Below are positions 17,003-27,012 of a stretch of DNA of 64,000 bases, one piece after another. The first letter of the stretch is position 1; each line of letters begins with the position of its first letter. Below the pieces are notes generated by a model. That model searched no databases. It was not told the origin of the DNA and worked only from the letters and a program-made list of their open reading frames with translations. The stretch covers positions 62,001 through 126,000 of the forward strand of contig NZ_FCOB02000014.1 of assembly GCF_001545075.1 (NCBI RefSeq). Reading direction: 5' to 3'. The position numbers and the translations under genes were made by a program. Source of the DNA: Caballeronia ptereochthonis (lineage in GTDB: Bacteria > Pseudomonadota > Gammaproteobacteria > Burkholderiales > Burkholderiaceae).

Positions 17003-17497
17003 TCAACTGTCACCGCGCTGACGCCCGGGGAATTCCGACGAAGCGTCCCTCCACCATCGCTGACGTATCAGATGGTCAAGCGACAGGGCTCCGGCTCCCC
17101 GGCACAGCAGGACGAGCAGCATCGCTGCCCACTGAATATGCGTCGGCCACGCCTGCGGGTAAACAAAAATCTCGATTACGGAGGTCATCCCGAGCAGAAC
17201 CAATGCGGCGGGTCTGACGCCCAGACCGAGCACCAGCAACACCGGCATACTCAGTTCGATCGATACGGCACTGTATGCCGCCACATCCGGCGGCAATACA
17301 GGCAGCCTGTATTCGTCGCGAAACAGTTCCAGCGCGGCGTCCCAGTTCGCGAGCTTGGTCATCGCCGAATTCCAGAAAATCGTAGCGACCGCGAGGCGCA
17401 GCGGAACGGCGAGCACCCAGTATGGCACGCGTTGTAGCAACTGAACTGCGCACTGGAAGACCTTGCGGTCGTCTGCACAGTTGGCGAGGCGAGTCAT
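17003..17497 (-). CDS. DoxX-family membrane protein of the bufferin operon
   Basis: A 164-residue protein with four predicted membrane helices: VPYWVLAVPLRLAVATIFW, a helix around YSAVSIELSMPVLLVLGLG, PAALVLLGMTSVIEIFVYP and WAAMLLVLLCRGAGALSL. DoxX proteins are small quinone-linked or redox-associated membrane proteins regularly found at the end of buf operons. The ATG at 17497 overlaps the bufC1 stop by four bases (ATGA), so translation is coupled. Confidence 0.87.
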   Translation of the reverse strand: MTRLANCADDRKVFQCAVQLLQRVPYWVLAVPLRLAVATIFWNSAMTKLANWDAALELFRDEYRLPVLPPDVAAYSAVSIELSMPVLLVLGLGVRPAALVLLGMTSVIEIFVYPQAWPTHIQWAAMLLVLLCRGAGALSLDHLIRQRWWRDASSEFPGRQRGDS

Positions 17498-18306
17498 GTT
17501 GACGTTCCCTGATGGATCCGGATGCAGTTTGCAGTTCGCGGCGTCCGTGCGAAGCATCCGCGCGCCAGATATGCACCGATGAGTGCGAAACCATCCGTTT
17601 CGGGCGCGCATGCCAGCGCCGCGTCGAGCGACTCGCCCGCAAAAAGCGCCTTGCTGATGTGCCACTCTCCAACGTTCAAACGCAGCGTATCGACGCCTTC
17701 GGTTACGCGTTGCACGAGCAGATGAACCGGGCCGGCCGCAAGCTCGATCGCACCCAGCGCAGCGTCGTCCTGCTTGAGCACGGCGCGCCAGATAGCGTCG
17801 GCAGGAGCGTCGCAGCGCAGCAGCCGCGCGGCCGGATGAGGCGACAATCGCAATGAGCCGAGCGCGTCCTCGTCAAGCGGTGCGAGACACGCCGGATCGA
17901 GGGGCATGACATCAGGTGCCTGCAGCACGCCATTGACCTGCCATTCGAGCCGCGCGACGTCGACCACATACGGCACCGTCGAGAGTTGCGACATCTGCGC
18001 GAGGAAGACCGGAAACAGCTCGCCATATTGGTCGAGCCATGCGCTGCGGGGTGGCGCAGCATGCACGAACAGGCGCACCGCGCACTCGAAAAAGTCCGCA
18101 CCGACCAGACGCCGCACGGCCGGAAACGCAAGCTGCAGCGCATTGACGAGCACACCTTGCGCCGTGTTCCGGTAGATGTTCAGGCGTGCCTGCGGATCGA
18201 GGCCATGGGCGAGCACGACGGCGGCCGCGTCTTCATCGGCACCTTCCAGCAGGCTCCGGCGCATCGCCCGTTGCATCTCAGCCAGCGATGGCGTGAACAT
18301 GTTCAT
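17494..18306 (-). CDS. bufC1: BufC-type DUF2063 partner protein of the MNIO enzyme
   Basis: A 270-residue protein whose N-terminal half is a DUF2063 (putative DNA-binding) domain: LNIYRNTAQGVLVNALQLAFPAVRRLVG and a FFECAVRLFV segment. In bufferin systems BufC works with the MNIO BufB, presenting the precursor peptide for Cys modification. The C-terminal part resembles a RiPP recognition element-like partner domain in the family; this is known from homologues, not shown here. The start at 18306 overlaps the end of bufB1 by 29 bases; ATG 18300 is an alternative. Confidence 0.87.
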   Translation of the reverse strand: MNMFTPSLAEMQRAMRRSLLEGADEDAAAVVLAHGLDPQARLNIYRNTAQGVLVNALQLAFPAVRRLVGADFFECAVRLFVHAAPPRSAWLDQYGELFPVFLAQMSQLSTVPYVVDVARLEWQVNGVLQAPDVMPLDPACLAPLDEDALGSLRLSPHPAARLLRCDAPADAIWRAVLKQDDAALGAIELAAGPVHLLVQRVTEGVDTLRLNVGEWHISKALFAGESLDAALACAPETDGFALIGAYLARGCFARTPRTANCIRIHQGTST

Positions 18307-19177
18307 GTCGAACCGCCTCCAGTGCCGATTCCGCCATTGCAGCCTCCTCGATGAGAACATCGAGCGGCGGCACATCGGTGTCCCATTCGATCAGCGTCGG
18401 CACCGGGCCAAAGCGTTGCAACGCAGCTGCGTACAGCGCCCACACTTTCGGCGCGACACGCGAGCCGTGATCGTCGATGTGCAACGCGCGGCCGCCCTGG
18501 AGTCGTCTCACGCTGTGGCCCGCAAGATGGATTTCGCCGATGGCCGTCGACGGCAGCGCGTCGAGATACGTGTATGGATTCCAGCCGTGATTGCATGCGC
18601 TCACGTAGATGTTGTTCACGTCGCATAGAAGTCCGCATCCCGTGCGTTGCGCGAGACGCGCGAGAAACTCGCACTCCGGAATCGTCGAATGCGCGAAGCG
18701 AAGATAGGTGGACGGGTTCTCCACGAGTATCTGCCGCCTCAGTACCGTCTGCACCTGATCGACGTTCCGGCACATGACGCCGAGCGCTTCTTCGGTCATC
18801 GGCAATGGCAGCAGGTCGGCGAGGTACGTGCCGCCCGCCACGCTCCAGGCAAGGTGCTCGGACACAAGGCCCGGCTGCACGCGCGCGACGACCTCGCTCA
18901 CGCGTGCGAGATGGGCGGCGTCGAGCCCATCGGCGCTGCCGAGCGAGAGGCCCACGCCGTGCAGGGAGACCGGATAGTCGGCGCGAATGGCGTCCAGGCA
19001 GCGTGTTGCAGGACCGCCGCCCATGTAGTTCTCAGTGTGCACCTCGAACCACGCTGTGGCCGGACGTTCGTCGAGCACGGCGCGATGATGGCGAAAACGC
19101 AAACCCACGCCGGCCGCTGCGGGAATCGGGCCGGGCAGCACGTGTGCGCGGGCGACGGTTGGGCTCATGGCCGCCAT
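18278..19177 (-). CDS. bufB1: Multinuclear non-heme iron oxidative enzyme (MNIO, DUF692) BufB
   Basis: A 299-residue TIM-barrel enzyme of the DUF692/MNIO family. Characteristic metal-site segments are present in order: FEVHTENYM, SLHGVGLSLG, VSEHLAW, ILVENPSTYL, LCDVNNIYVSACNHG, EIHLAGH and IEWDTDVP. In known bufferin systems this enzyme oxidises Cys of the precursor BufA to thiooxazole, giving a periplasmic copper-binding peptide. It follows bufA1 by 5 bases; GAGAGA precedes ATG 19177, and ATG 19168 is an alternative. Confidence 0.92.
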   Translation of the reverse strand: MAAMSPTVARAHVLPGPIPAAAGVGLRFRHHRAVLDERPATAWFEVHTENYMGGGPATRCLDAIRADYPVSLHGVGLSLGSADGLDAAHLARVSEVVARVQPGLVSEHLAWSVAGGTYLADLLPLPMTEEALGVMCRNVDQVQTVLRRQILVENPSTYLRFAHSTIPECEFLARLAQRTGCGLLCDVNNIYVSACNHGWNPYTYLDALPSTAIGEIHLAGHSVRRLQGGRALHIDDHGSRVAPKVWALYAAALQRFGPVPTLIEWDTDVPPLDVLIEEAAMAESALEAVRHEHVHAIAG

Positions 19178-19182
19178 GTCTC

Positions 19183-19494
19183 TCAACCCGCCTTGGTCTG
19201 GCCGCCCGCGATCTTGCTGCAATCGCCTGCCGGCAACAGCACGAATGACTTCGGGTCGCGCGCCTGCGTGGCCTGGCCCGCGCAAGAGTGCGCTCCTTCG
19301 GCACAGTCGTTCTTCGCCACCGCATTAATGCCGTAGCACTTCTCGAGGTGGTTCTGCGCCATCCTGGCCATGTTGTCCTTCACGACCTGCGGCGGGTTGC
19401 CCATACCCTGCGCCTGCGCGGGGAGCGCCTGCATGGCGAGCGCCATGCCGACCGCGGCGGACAGCGACGAGATGGTCAGAGCGGACTTGCTCAT
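19183..19494 (-). CDS. bufA1: Bufferin precursor peptide (DUF2282) BufA1
   Basis: A 103-residue secreted precursor. Residues 1-29 are a Sec signal peptide (Lys3, hydrophobic core, cleavage after AQA). The mature part has four Cys (53, 64, 71, 92) in the DUF2282 pattern: EKCYGI, KNDCAEGAHSCAGQ and PAGDC. In characterised homologues the central Cys become thiooxazoles and the peptide binds copper in the periplasm. First gene of the reverse operon bufA1-bufB1-bufC1-doxX. A SigF-type promoter lies about 50 bases upstream. Confidence 0.92.
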   Translation of the reverse strand: MSKSALTISSLSAAVGMALAMQALPAQAQGMGNPPQVVKDNMARMAQNHLEKCYGINAVAKNDCAEGAHSCAGQATQARDPKSFVLLPAGDCSKIAGGQTKAG

Positions 19495-19544
19495 AGTATC
19501 TTCTCCGAGGGTTGGGGTCGCGAAGATGCGACCATACAACCAGA

Positions 19545-19569
19545 TTCGGTCATCGCGGGCAAAGGTTAC
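19545..19569 (-). promoter_or_regulatory. SigF-type promoter upstream of bufA1
   Basis: Read on the reverse strand, GTAACC (19569-19564) is followed by 15 bases and CGAA (19548-19545), 50 bases before the bufA1 ATG. This resembles the GTAACC/CGAA promoters used by SigF-group ECF factors, whose gene is divergent at 19621. The spacer is one base shorter than the commonly quoted 16. Confidence 0.6.
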
Positions 19570-19620
19570 GCGCCGCGTCGAAAATATTTGGATTGGTTGC
19601 CTCATCCACGAACTGCAACG

Positions 19621-20277
19621 ATGTCCGACTACCGAGACCGCCGCGCCGCGCGCATGCAGCCAGACCAATCTGTACCGGCCGGCAAGGGGCCGCGCGCCGC
19701 CATGCCGGATGACGCGATCCGGCCCGATGGCACGCCCGACTGGTCCGTTTTGATGGCGCGGGCCCAGCGAGGCGATCGCGACGCCTACCGACGCCTGCTG
19801 CAGAGCGTGACACCGTATCTGCGAAGTCTCGCGAGCCGCTACGGGGTCCGTCACGACACCATTGAAGACGTCGTGCAGGACGTTCTCGCCACCGTGCACC
19901 TCGTACGCCACACCTATGACCCCGGGCGACCGTTTGGCCCGTGGCTGCTGACGGTCGCGATGCGCCGTATCGTCGATACGCTGCGCCACGATGGACGTCT
20001 TGACGCCCGTGAAGTACCACTGGACGATGAGCATGAAACCTTGGCTAACCCCACAGCGAATCTGTTGGAAGAGGCCACGGATGCGCGCATGCTGCGCGAG
20101 ACGATCGAGCGCCTGCCGCCCGGGCAGCGCGACGCGATACGCATGCTGAAACTCGAGGAAATGACATTGAAAGAGGCGGCTGTGGCGAGTGGAATGACTG
20201 TTGCCGCGTTGAAGGTCGCGGTGCATCGCGGGCTGAAGGGCCTGCGCAAGCTCCTGACGCAGGGAGACCGCAAATGA
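19621..20277 (+). CDS. sigF: ECF sigma factor, SigF type
   Basis: A 218-residue two-domain sigma factor. Region 2 is about residues 50-115 (AYRRLLQSVTPYLRSLA, DVVQDVLATVHLVRHTYD, and RPFGPWLLTVAMRRIVDTLR). Region 4 is about 155-215 (IERLPPGQRDAIRMLK, TLKEAAVASGMTVAALKVAVHRGLKGLRKLL). The ATG at 19621 was chosen because upstream in-frame sequence is intergenic. Its stop overlaps the NrsF start as ATGA. SigF-group factors are held by NrsF and respond to metal or redox stress; the divergent buf operon is the expected target. Confidence 0.9.
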   Translation: MSDYRDRRAARMQPDQSVPAGKGPRAAMPDDAIRPDGTPDWSVLMARAQRGDRDAYRRLLQSVTPYLRSLASRYGVRHDTIEDVVQDVLATVHLVRHTYDPGRPFGPWLLTVAMRRIVDTLRHDGRLDAREVPLDDEHETLANPTANLLEEATDARMLRETIERLPPGQRDAIRMLKLEEMTLKEAAVASGMTVAALKVAVHRGLKGLRKLLTQGDRK

Positions 20278-20933
20278 GTCCGACCTCCGATCTGATCGAA
20301 TCGCTGGTTGCCGACGCGAAGCCGGTGCGCCCGCTGCGCGCGCCTGCCAGGAGGGCGGCCGGCTGGCTGCTGTTCGCCGCAATCGTGCTCATTCTGGTCG
20401 GCGTAGCGCATGGAGTGCGGCCCGACCTGACGGCGAAGCTCCAGCAGCCGGTATTCATGACCGGCGTGGCCGCGGCCGCGTTGACGGGGATTCTTGCTGC
20501 CGTTGCGTCGTTCGTTGCCAGCGTGCCGGGACGGTCGCTGCGCTGGCTGCTGTTGCCGCTGCCCGCGCTGGCGGCTTGGGTATCGACGATAGGTTATGGA
20601 TGTCTGACGAACTGGGTTGAGATCGGCCCGGACGGCATGTCACTGGGGGAAACCGCTCGCTGCTTCGCGACGCTCGGCCTCACGGGTATTCCTCTCTCAC
20701 TCGCCCTGCTGATCATGCTGCGTCACGTTGCGCGACTCGCGCCCGCTCCCGTTGTGATGACGGGCAGCCTGGCCGTTGCCGCGCTCACGGCTGTGGCGCT
20801 CTCGATGTTTCATCCGCTCGACGCGACAGTCATGATCCTGGTCTGGAATTTCGGCGTCGCGACGATACTGTTGCTGATCAGCGCGCGGTTCTCAAGCCGA
20901 TTGTTCGCGTGGGTGATATCGCCTGTCCGATGA
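20274..20933 (+). CDS. nrsF: NrsF/DUF1109 membrane anti-sigma factor
   Basis: A 219-residue inner-membrane protein with six predicted helices after a short cytosolic N-terminus (LIESLVADAKPVRPLRAPARRA, the conserved DUF1109 opening). NrsF proteins bind and hold SigF at the membrane and release it under metal or oxidative stress. Overlap with the sigma factor gene fixes the start and indicates coupled synthesis. The start and the number of helices fit full-length family members. Confidence 0.9.
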   Translation: MSPTSDLIESLVADAKPVRPLRAPARRAAGWLLFAAIVLILVGVAHGVRPDLTAKLQQPVFMTGVAAAALTGILAAVASFVASVPGRSLRWLLLPLPALAAWVSTIGYGCLTNWVEIGPDGMSLGETARCFATLGLTGIPLSLALLIMLRHVARLAPAPVVMTGSLAVAALTAVALSMFHPLDATVMILVWNFGVATILLLISARFSSRLFAWVISPVR

Positions 20934-21223
20934 CAGCACTGGCGGCCGACTTGTGGTATCGAGCGCACGCGAATCGTCCATCAATATGAATTGCTTACGG
21001 ACGAAGACGATAGTGGCGATTTTCCGGACCGTACGACTTTCGTACTGTTGCTCGTGGCCACTCTAGTGTCTGACATGCGTGCCATTGCGGACTCTCACGA
21101 AGTCAAGCACTGAATGACGGAAACGGTCGAAGAACGCACTGCCGGCTGGCCGCTTCGGGCAGCCGTATCCTATTCCACTGGCCGCTTTCGAGCGACGAGT
21201 TTCACAAGCGGACCGACGCAGTA

Positions 21224-21311
21224 CGTTAAGGGTTATTCGATGCCTGCCAACACGCGCAGCGGCACCGTCACATTCCTGTGATCGATGGCAGGCATCGAAT
21301 AACCCTTAACG
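21224..21311. repeat. Hairpin element with 26-bp perfect inverted arms
   Basis: Arms at 21224-21249 and 21286-21311 are perfect inverted copies of 26 bases around a 36-base centre, 88 bases in all. The outer 12 bases of each arm are CGTTAAGGGTTA, the same word found at 12489-12500 beside the integrase remnant. No poly-T follows, so it is not a simple terminator. No clear target duplication flanks it. It looks like a small non-autonomous mobile element or a recombinase site. Confidence 0.8.
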
Positions 21312-21530
21312 ATCCCGTTCGGCAGACTGCGGCAGCTCGTCGACAAGCGACACCAATTTCGAGGCTATCCGCCCCGCAGTTTTCCCGGAAAGCTGATTGA
21401 TGCTGTTTGGCCTAATACGCTCGCAACACCAGATCGCGTTCCACTCCAAGAGGGCAAAGGCATAGGTAGCCGTTCCGAGAGCAGAAACATAATTCTCCTC
21501 AACGGAGACTCTTAGACGGTCATTTTTCAT
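21306..21530 (-). pseudogene. Small hypothetical protein gene, 3' end cut by hairpin element
   Basis: The frame from ATG 21530 encodes 74 residues with protein-like character, including YAFALLEWNAIWCCERI and KTAGRIASKLVSLVDELP. The stop (TAA) is supplied by the outer bases of the hairpin arm that begins at 21311, so the original C-terminus is missing. From memory, similar hypothetical proteins of Burkholderia islands continue well beyond this point; that comparison needs a database search. Function unknown. Confidence 0.45.
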
Positions 21531-22566
21531 TCTTCAGGTCCTTTGTCGGTAACTGGCTCGCACGGTCGGTCCGGCTTCGTGCGGATACCTAGCGAAGCAC
21601 CCTTGTCCTCGATCTGAACTGCGGTCGAAGGACTGGTTCTGGCCGAATGGGTGAGGTCGCCAACGGCCGCTTAGTGGCGCTACCGTTTGCAGAACCTGAA
21701 TTCGGCTCACTGACCGGTTTGGAGAAAGTTGTCTGACCGGACTGCGTCGCCATTCGCCTTTCACCCTCTCTGATCCGGTCTCATTGGCGCGCCCCTCGGG
21801 GCCTGCTGCGTGGCGCGGCAGTTCTTCGATGTCTAATCTTCTGGGCTTCTGGGCAGTCCAGCCAGTTCCGTCCTCTCAGAACTAGCGAACTGCGAACTCA
21901 TCCAACGAATTCCGTTTCTCGACAGACCCTACCGAATCGACAGGCGGTCTCGCCCTTTGTACGCGGGTCTGTCCTACGTTGGTGTCCGTCCTTGATCAGT
22001 CTGGAAGGCGATTGTGAACTATCCGGTTTCCTCGGCGCCGAAAGCCCGAATGGTGGGAACAATTGCCCGGCTTAGCCGAGAACGCGACGCGGGTAGATCG
22101 TTGAAGCTGCGGCTCCGGGGGTAAGGGCCGCGAGCTGGTATAGCGACTACCCTTACGCTCGCTATCGCATTCTCTGTGACGAACTGGTCGAGCAACCGAA
22201 CTCGGAGCGACGGGACACGTGAGCATTAGGACGGCAGCTGCTCTGATTCTCTGATTGGGTTGTGTCTTTTGTGCTGCCCGACAGTGGCCGAGATGCGCGG
22301 ATTGAATCTGGTATTTACCCTAATATTCAACGTTGATCGCCAAGATTTGTGGGGCGGGCAGCCATAGAGGCCGCCAAGAAAACCGCATGGCGTTAGACCA
22401 TACGTGCGGCATGGCAGAACCGCAACTTCGCGTCTAAGCGGTTGTTTTTGAGGAAATGTTTGCGCCACTACAGCGCCGGGATGCCGGCTACGAGTTCAGA
22501 CTTAAGCGAACAAAATTCAAAGTTAAGTAAATCTCGACACCACGGGGATTCCCGCTCATTCCCTCC

Positions 22567-22595
22567 TTGAAATTGTCAAACACGGTCCATATAAT
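22567..22595 (+). promoter_or_regulatory. groESL promoter (sigma-70, overlapping sigma-32-like)
   Basis: TTGAAA (22567-22572), a 17-base spacer and a perfect TATAAT (22590-22595). The extended form CTTGAAA with CCATAT further on also resembles the heat-shock sigma-32 boxes, so both holoenzymes may use it. The -10 abuts the CIRCE operator. Confidence 0.8.
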
Positions 22596-22621
22596 TGGCA
22601 CTCACTGCACGAGAGTGCTAA
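22595..22621. promoter_or_regulatory. CIRCE operator (HrcA site)
   Basis: TTGGCACTC, nine bases, GAGTGCTAA: the CIRCE inverted repeat with one mismatch (consensus TTAGCACTC). It overlaps the transcription start region of groESL, where HrcA blocks transcription until heat shock. Confidence 0.93.
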
Positions 22622-22700
22622 CAAGCTTGCCGTCCGATGAGTTTCATCTCACAGGACGGGTTTTCCCGCGTTTTCAGTCTCAATCAAGAGAGGAGTGTGT

Positions 22701-22991
22701 ATGAACCTTCGTCCTTTGCACGATCGCGTCATCGTCAAGCGTCTGGACCAGGAAACCAAGACCGCATCGGGCATCGTCATTCCCGAAGCCGCGGCAGAAA
22801 AGCCGGATCAAGGCGAAGTCCTGGCCATCGGCCCGGGCAAGCGCGATGACAAGGGTGTGCAGAACGCCCTCGACGTGAAGGTGGGCGACCGCGTGCTCTT
22901 CGGCAAGTACGCAGGCCAGACCGTCAAGGTCGACGGCCAGGAGCTGCTCGTCATGCGCGAAGAAGACATCATGGCCGTTCTGGTCAAGTAA
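22701..22991 (+). CDS. groES: Co-chaperonin GroES
   Basis: A 96-residue co-chaperonin: [18 protein letters not shown] start, the mobile loop with [21 protein letters not shown], and [12 protein letters not shown] at the C-terminus. GAGAGGAG precedes ATG 22701. It caps the GroEL ring in the cytoplasm. First gene of a heat-shock operon with CIRCE control; 98 bases separate it from groEL. Confidence 0.98.
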   Translation: MNLRPLHDRVIVKRLDQETKTASGIVIPEAAAEKPDQGEVLAIGPGKRDDKGVQNALDVKVGDRVLFGKYAGQTVKVDGQELLVMREEDIMAVLVK

Positions 22992-23023
22992 GCATCCTTC
23001 CTGCACGTTCGGCTTCGCGATGA

Positions 23024-24730
<1,707 letters not shown>

Positions 24731-24801
24731 TTCGGCTCACGCCAGTTACACGGTTCATTCCGGAGCCGGCGCGGGCTTCTCACGAAGCCCGCGCAGCGCA
24801 G

Positions 24802-24830
24802 AAAAACCCGCAGCGATGCGGGTTTTTTTT
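24802..24830 (+). terminator. Rho-independent terminator of groESL
   Basis: AAAAACCCGC, a short loop (AGCGAT), GCGGGTTTTTTTT. The stem plus long T run is typical. The A run on the left lets it also act for the reverse gene ending at 24858. Confidence 0.92.
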
Positions 24831-24857
24831 CGTCCATTCGTTTCGAATGCGAAGGCC

Positions 24858-25289
24858 TTACTTGTTCATCTCCTCGCGTAGCTTCTGCGCGGCGGCCTTG
24901 TAGTCGTAGGTCGGATAGAACTCCGTGCGATAGCCGCCCCACGCGGTGCTCTCGATCGCACGGTTCACTTCGCGCAGGCGATCGGCGGGCACGCGCAGCG
25001 TCACTACCTGGCCGATGCCCATCATCACGTACCACGACACCACTTCGACGCCCGGCGGCGGAAACGCCTTGAAGTAGCCTTGTTCCTTCAGTTGCTGATT
25101 GATCTGCGGAAGCGTCTTCGATTCATCGTGCCTGAGGAAGATCGTGAGCAGGAACGTGCCGTCGCCCGCGGGCGTGGCGCCTGGCGGCGGAGAGGCGGTT
25201 TGAGCGAATGCCGGTGCGGCCAGAATCAGCGTCGAGGCGAACATCAGGGTTTGAGTGAAGCGCGCGATTCGTCTGGCCGGCTTTCGCAT
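24858..25289 (-). CDS. Exported hypothetical protein
   Basis: A 143-residue protein with a clear Sec signal peptide (RKPARRIARF, hydrophobic core, cleavage after AFA near residue 30). The mature part has FLLTIFLRHDESKTLPQINQQL and an AAQKLREEMNK end; no family name is recognised. GAGGAG precedes ATG 25289. It is transcribed away from the DUF72 gene side in the same direction, 28 bases downstream of it. Function unknown; probably periplasmic. Confidence 0.8.
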   Translation of the reverse strand: MRKPARRIARFTQTLMFASTLILAAPAFAQTASPPPGATPAGDGTFLLTIFLRHDESKTLPQINQQLKEQGYFKAFPPPGVEVVSWYVMMGIGQVVTLRVPADRLREVNRAIESTAWGGYRTEFYPTYDYKAAAQKLREEMNK

Positions 25290-25317
25290 CGGAAGTGCTC
25301 CTCGGGAAAGAATGACG

Positions 25318-26094
25318 CTACTTGTGATGAATCCGCAGCCGCTCCAGCAGGTGCAGCGCATTGGGCTGCGCGTGGCCTTCGGCCGTATTGTCGAAGATGC
25401 ACCAGACCTCGGCCGTCTTCTTCGCGCGCGCGTGCAGCGTGCGGGCGAGGTCGTCGAGATAGGTGTAGTCGTACGAAGACTTGTAGAGCTCGAGTGCGCC
25501 GTGCAGCCGCACGTACACGAGCGACGTGTCCGCGCGATGCGTGATTTCGCAGCCGTCGGGGATCGGGTCGGCATCCACGTAGGCGACGTGATGCGCTTTC
25601 AACAGCGCGGCGGCGTGCGTCGTGAACCAGCTGTGCTCGCGCGCCTCGCATGCGACCGGCAGCTTCGTGCGCTCGCGCAGCGCCTTGAAGAAGCCTGCCG
25701 CGACGTCGTGATCGAACGGCAGGCTCGGCGGCAGTTGCACGAGCCAGCAGCGGAGCTTGTCGCCGAGGTGTCCGGCGGCCTGAAGGAATTGATCGAGCAG
25801 GGCTTCGGTGCCGGCGAGGCGCGCATCGTGGGTGATCGCCTTCGGCAGCTTCACCGAGAAGCGGAATGAATCGGGCACGCTTTCCGCCCAGTGCGCGTAG
25901 GTTTGCTCGCGATGCGGCTTGTAGAAGCTCGAGTTGATCTCGACGCATGTCAGCACGTGCGAGTAGCGTTCGAGGTGCGTGCCTTCGCCGGGAAAGCTCG
26001 TGGCGACGGCGCTCGACAAACCCCAGCCCGCGCAGCCGATGCGGATCGCGCCTTGCGGGCCGGACTTGTGCAGATGGGGCAGTCGGTACGGCAT
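25318..26094 (-). CDS. DUF72 (YecE-like) protein
   Basis: A 258-residue TIM-barrel-like protein. It has the DUF72 opening IRIGCAGWGLSS, VEINSSFYKPH, FRFSVKLPKAITHD and the C-terminal YVRLHGALELYKSSYDY and WCIFDNTAEGHA segments. Members are widespread but have no established reaction. It lies between thiD and the exported protein gene on the same strand. Confidence 0.9.
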   Translation of the reverse strand: MPYRLPHLHKSGPQGAIRIGCAGWGLSSAVATSFPGEGTHLERYSHVLTCVEINSSFYKPHREQTYAHWAESVPDSFRFSVKLPKAITHDARLAGTEALLDQFLQAAGHLGDKLRCWLVQLPPSLPFDHDVAAGFFKALRERTKLPVACEAREHSWFTTHAAALLKAHHVAYVDADPIPDGCEITHRADTSLVYVRLHGALELYKSSYDYTYLDDLARTLHARAKKTAEVWCIFDNTAEGHAQPNALHLLERLRIHHK

Positions 26095-26121
26095 GCGCTC
26101 GCGAAGCCTCCTTTGCTGGTT

Positions 26122-27012
26122 TTAGTGCCGCGCTTCTCCGGGCAGTCCCGTCGCGTCGTCGGACAGCGAGGACGCGTCTCCGTCCTCATCGGCGTCGTTC
26201 GAGCGCGCCCAGAAGAAACGGTCCGGCAGGTACGCGCCCATACCCGGACGAAACGCGGCGCGCGCCGCCTGGAACACGTATTCCTGCGCCTCGCGCGCGG
26301 CTTCGGCGGGCTCCTGGCCGTTCGAGAGCAGGGCGGCGACCGCCGCGCCCAGCGTATCGGTCAGACCCATGATGCGATGCACCGCGCGATCCCAGGTATC
26401 CTGCCGCACCTGGCCTTCCTCGCTGAAGAGCGTGATCACGTGACGATGCGTGCCCGTTTCCATCGCGAGCACATATTCGCAGCCTTGCGACAGGATGTGG
26501 GAGATCGCGGAATCGAGCGTGGGCGATTCGGCATCGCTGTCCGGTTGCGCGAGTTGCAGAAGCGTGGCGTGATCGGCAATCAGCATGGTGGTTTGCGGCA
26601 CGAGCAGGTCGGCGAGCGACTCGCGCAACTCGTCGGCGGCGAGGACGTGTTCGTCGTCGAGCGTGAAGTCCGGCGCGAGGATCAGCGGCACGTCGTCGTA
26701 GTCGGAGACCACTTCGGCAATCGCCGACACGACCTCCGCGCGGGTCGCCGCGCCGATCTTGAAAGCGGAAATCGGCATGTCCTCCAGCAACATGCGCGCC
26801 TGGGTCGCGACGGTGTCCGGGTCGAGTCCGGTGACTTCGTCGCAGGTTGCGGAGTCGCGCACCGCGTAGCCGGTGAGCACGGTCACGCCGTGGCAGCCCA
26901 TGCTCGCAAGTGTCAGCACGTCGGCCTGCAGGCCCGAGCCGCCCGTGGGATCCGAGAGGCCGAAGGTGAGTACGATCGGTGGGGAGTCGCCGGTCATGGC
27001 AAAAACGGACAT
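26122..27012 (-). CDS. thiD: Hydroxymethylpyrimidine/phosphomethylpyrimidine kinase ThiD
   Basis: A 296-residue ribokinase-fold kinase that phosphorylates HMP and HMP-P in thiamine synthesis. Family marks: LSDPTGGSGLQADVLTLASMGCHGVTVLTGYAVRDS at the N-terminus (substrate site) and the C-terminal anion-hole region with DTLGAAVAALLSNG. The start is ATG 27012 or 26997; neither has a clear ribosome site. The tail after about residue 265 is acidic and longer than usual. It stands alone in thiamine terms and is divergent from rubredoxin. Confidence 0.9.
   Translation of the reverse strand: MSVFAMTGDSPPIVLTFGLSDPTGGSGLQADVLTLASMGCHGVTVLTGYAVRDSATCDEVTGLDPDTVATQARMLLEDMPISAFKIGAATRAEVVSAIAEVVSDYDDVPLILAPDFTLDDEHVLAADELRESLADLLVPQTTMLIADHATLLQLAQPDSDAESPTLDSAISHILSQGCEYVLAMETGTHRHVITLFSEEGQVRQDTWDRAVHRIMGLTDTLGAAVAALLSNGQEPAEAAREAQEYVFQAARAAFRPGMGAYLPDRFFWARSNDADEDGDASSLSDDATGLPGEARH

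Larger units (their letters stand above)
20934..22566. other. Long intergenic region with decayed material
   Basis: About 1.6 kb without a convincing intact gene, of lower GC content than its flanks. At 20952-21113 one forward frame reads as protein-like sequence (IVHQYELLTDEDDSGDFPDR, then FVLLLVATLVSDMRAIADS) with no credible start, possibly a gene remnant. The hairpin element 21224-21311 and the truncated reverse gene 21306-21530 are listed separately. From 21540 to 22560 only short, unrelated open frames are seen. Confidence 0.6.

Noticed and set aside
22226..22468. Reverse 80-codon frame upstream of groES
   Set aside because: No family resemblance, no ribosome site, and it lies in low-information intergenic DNA; treated as chance.
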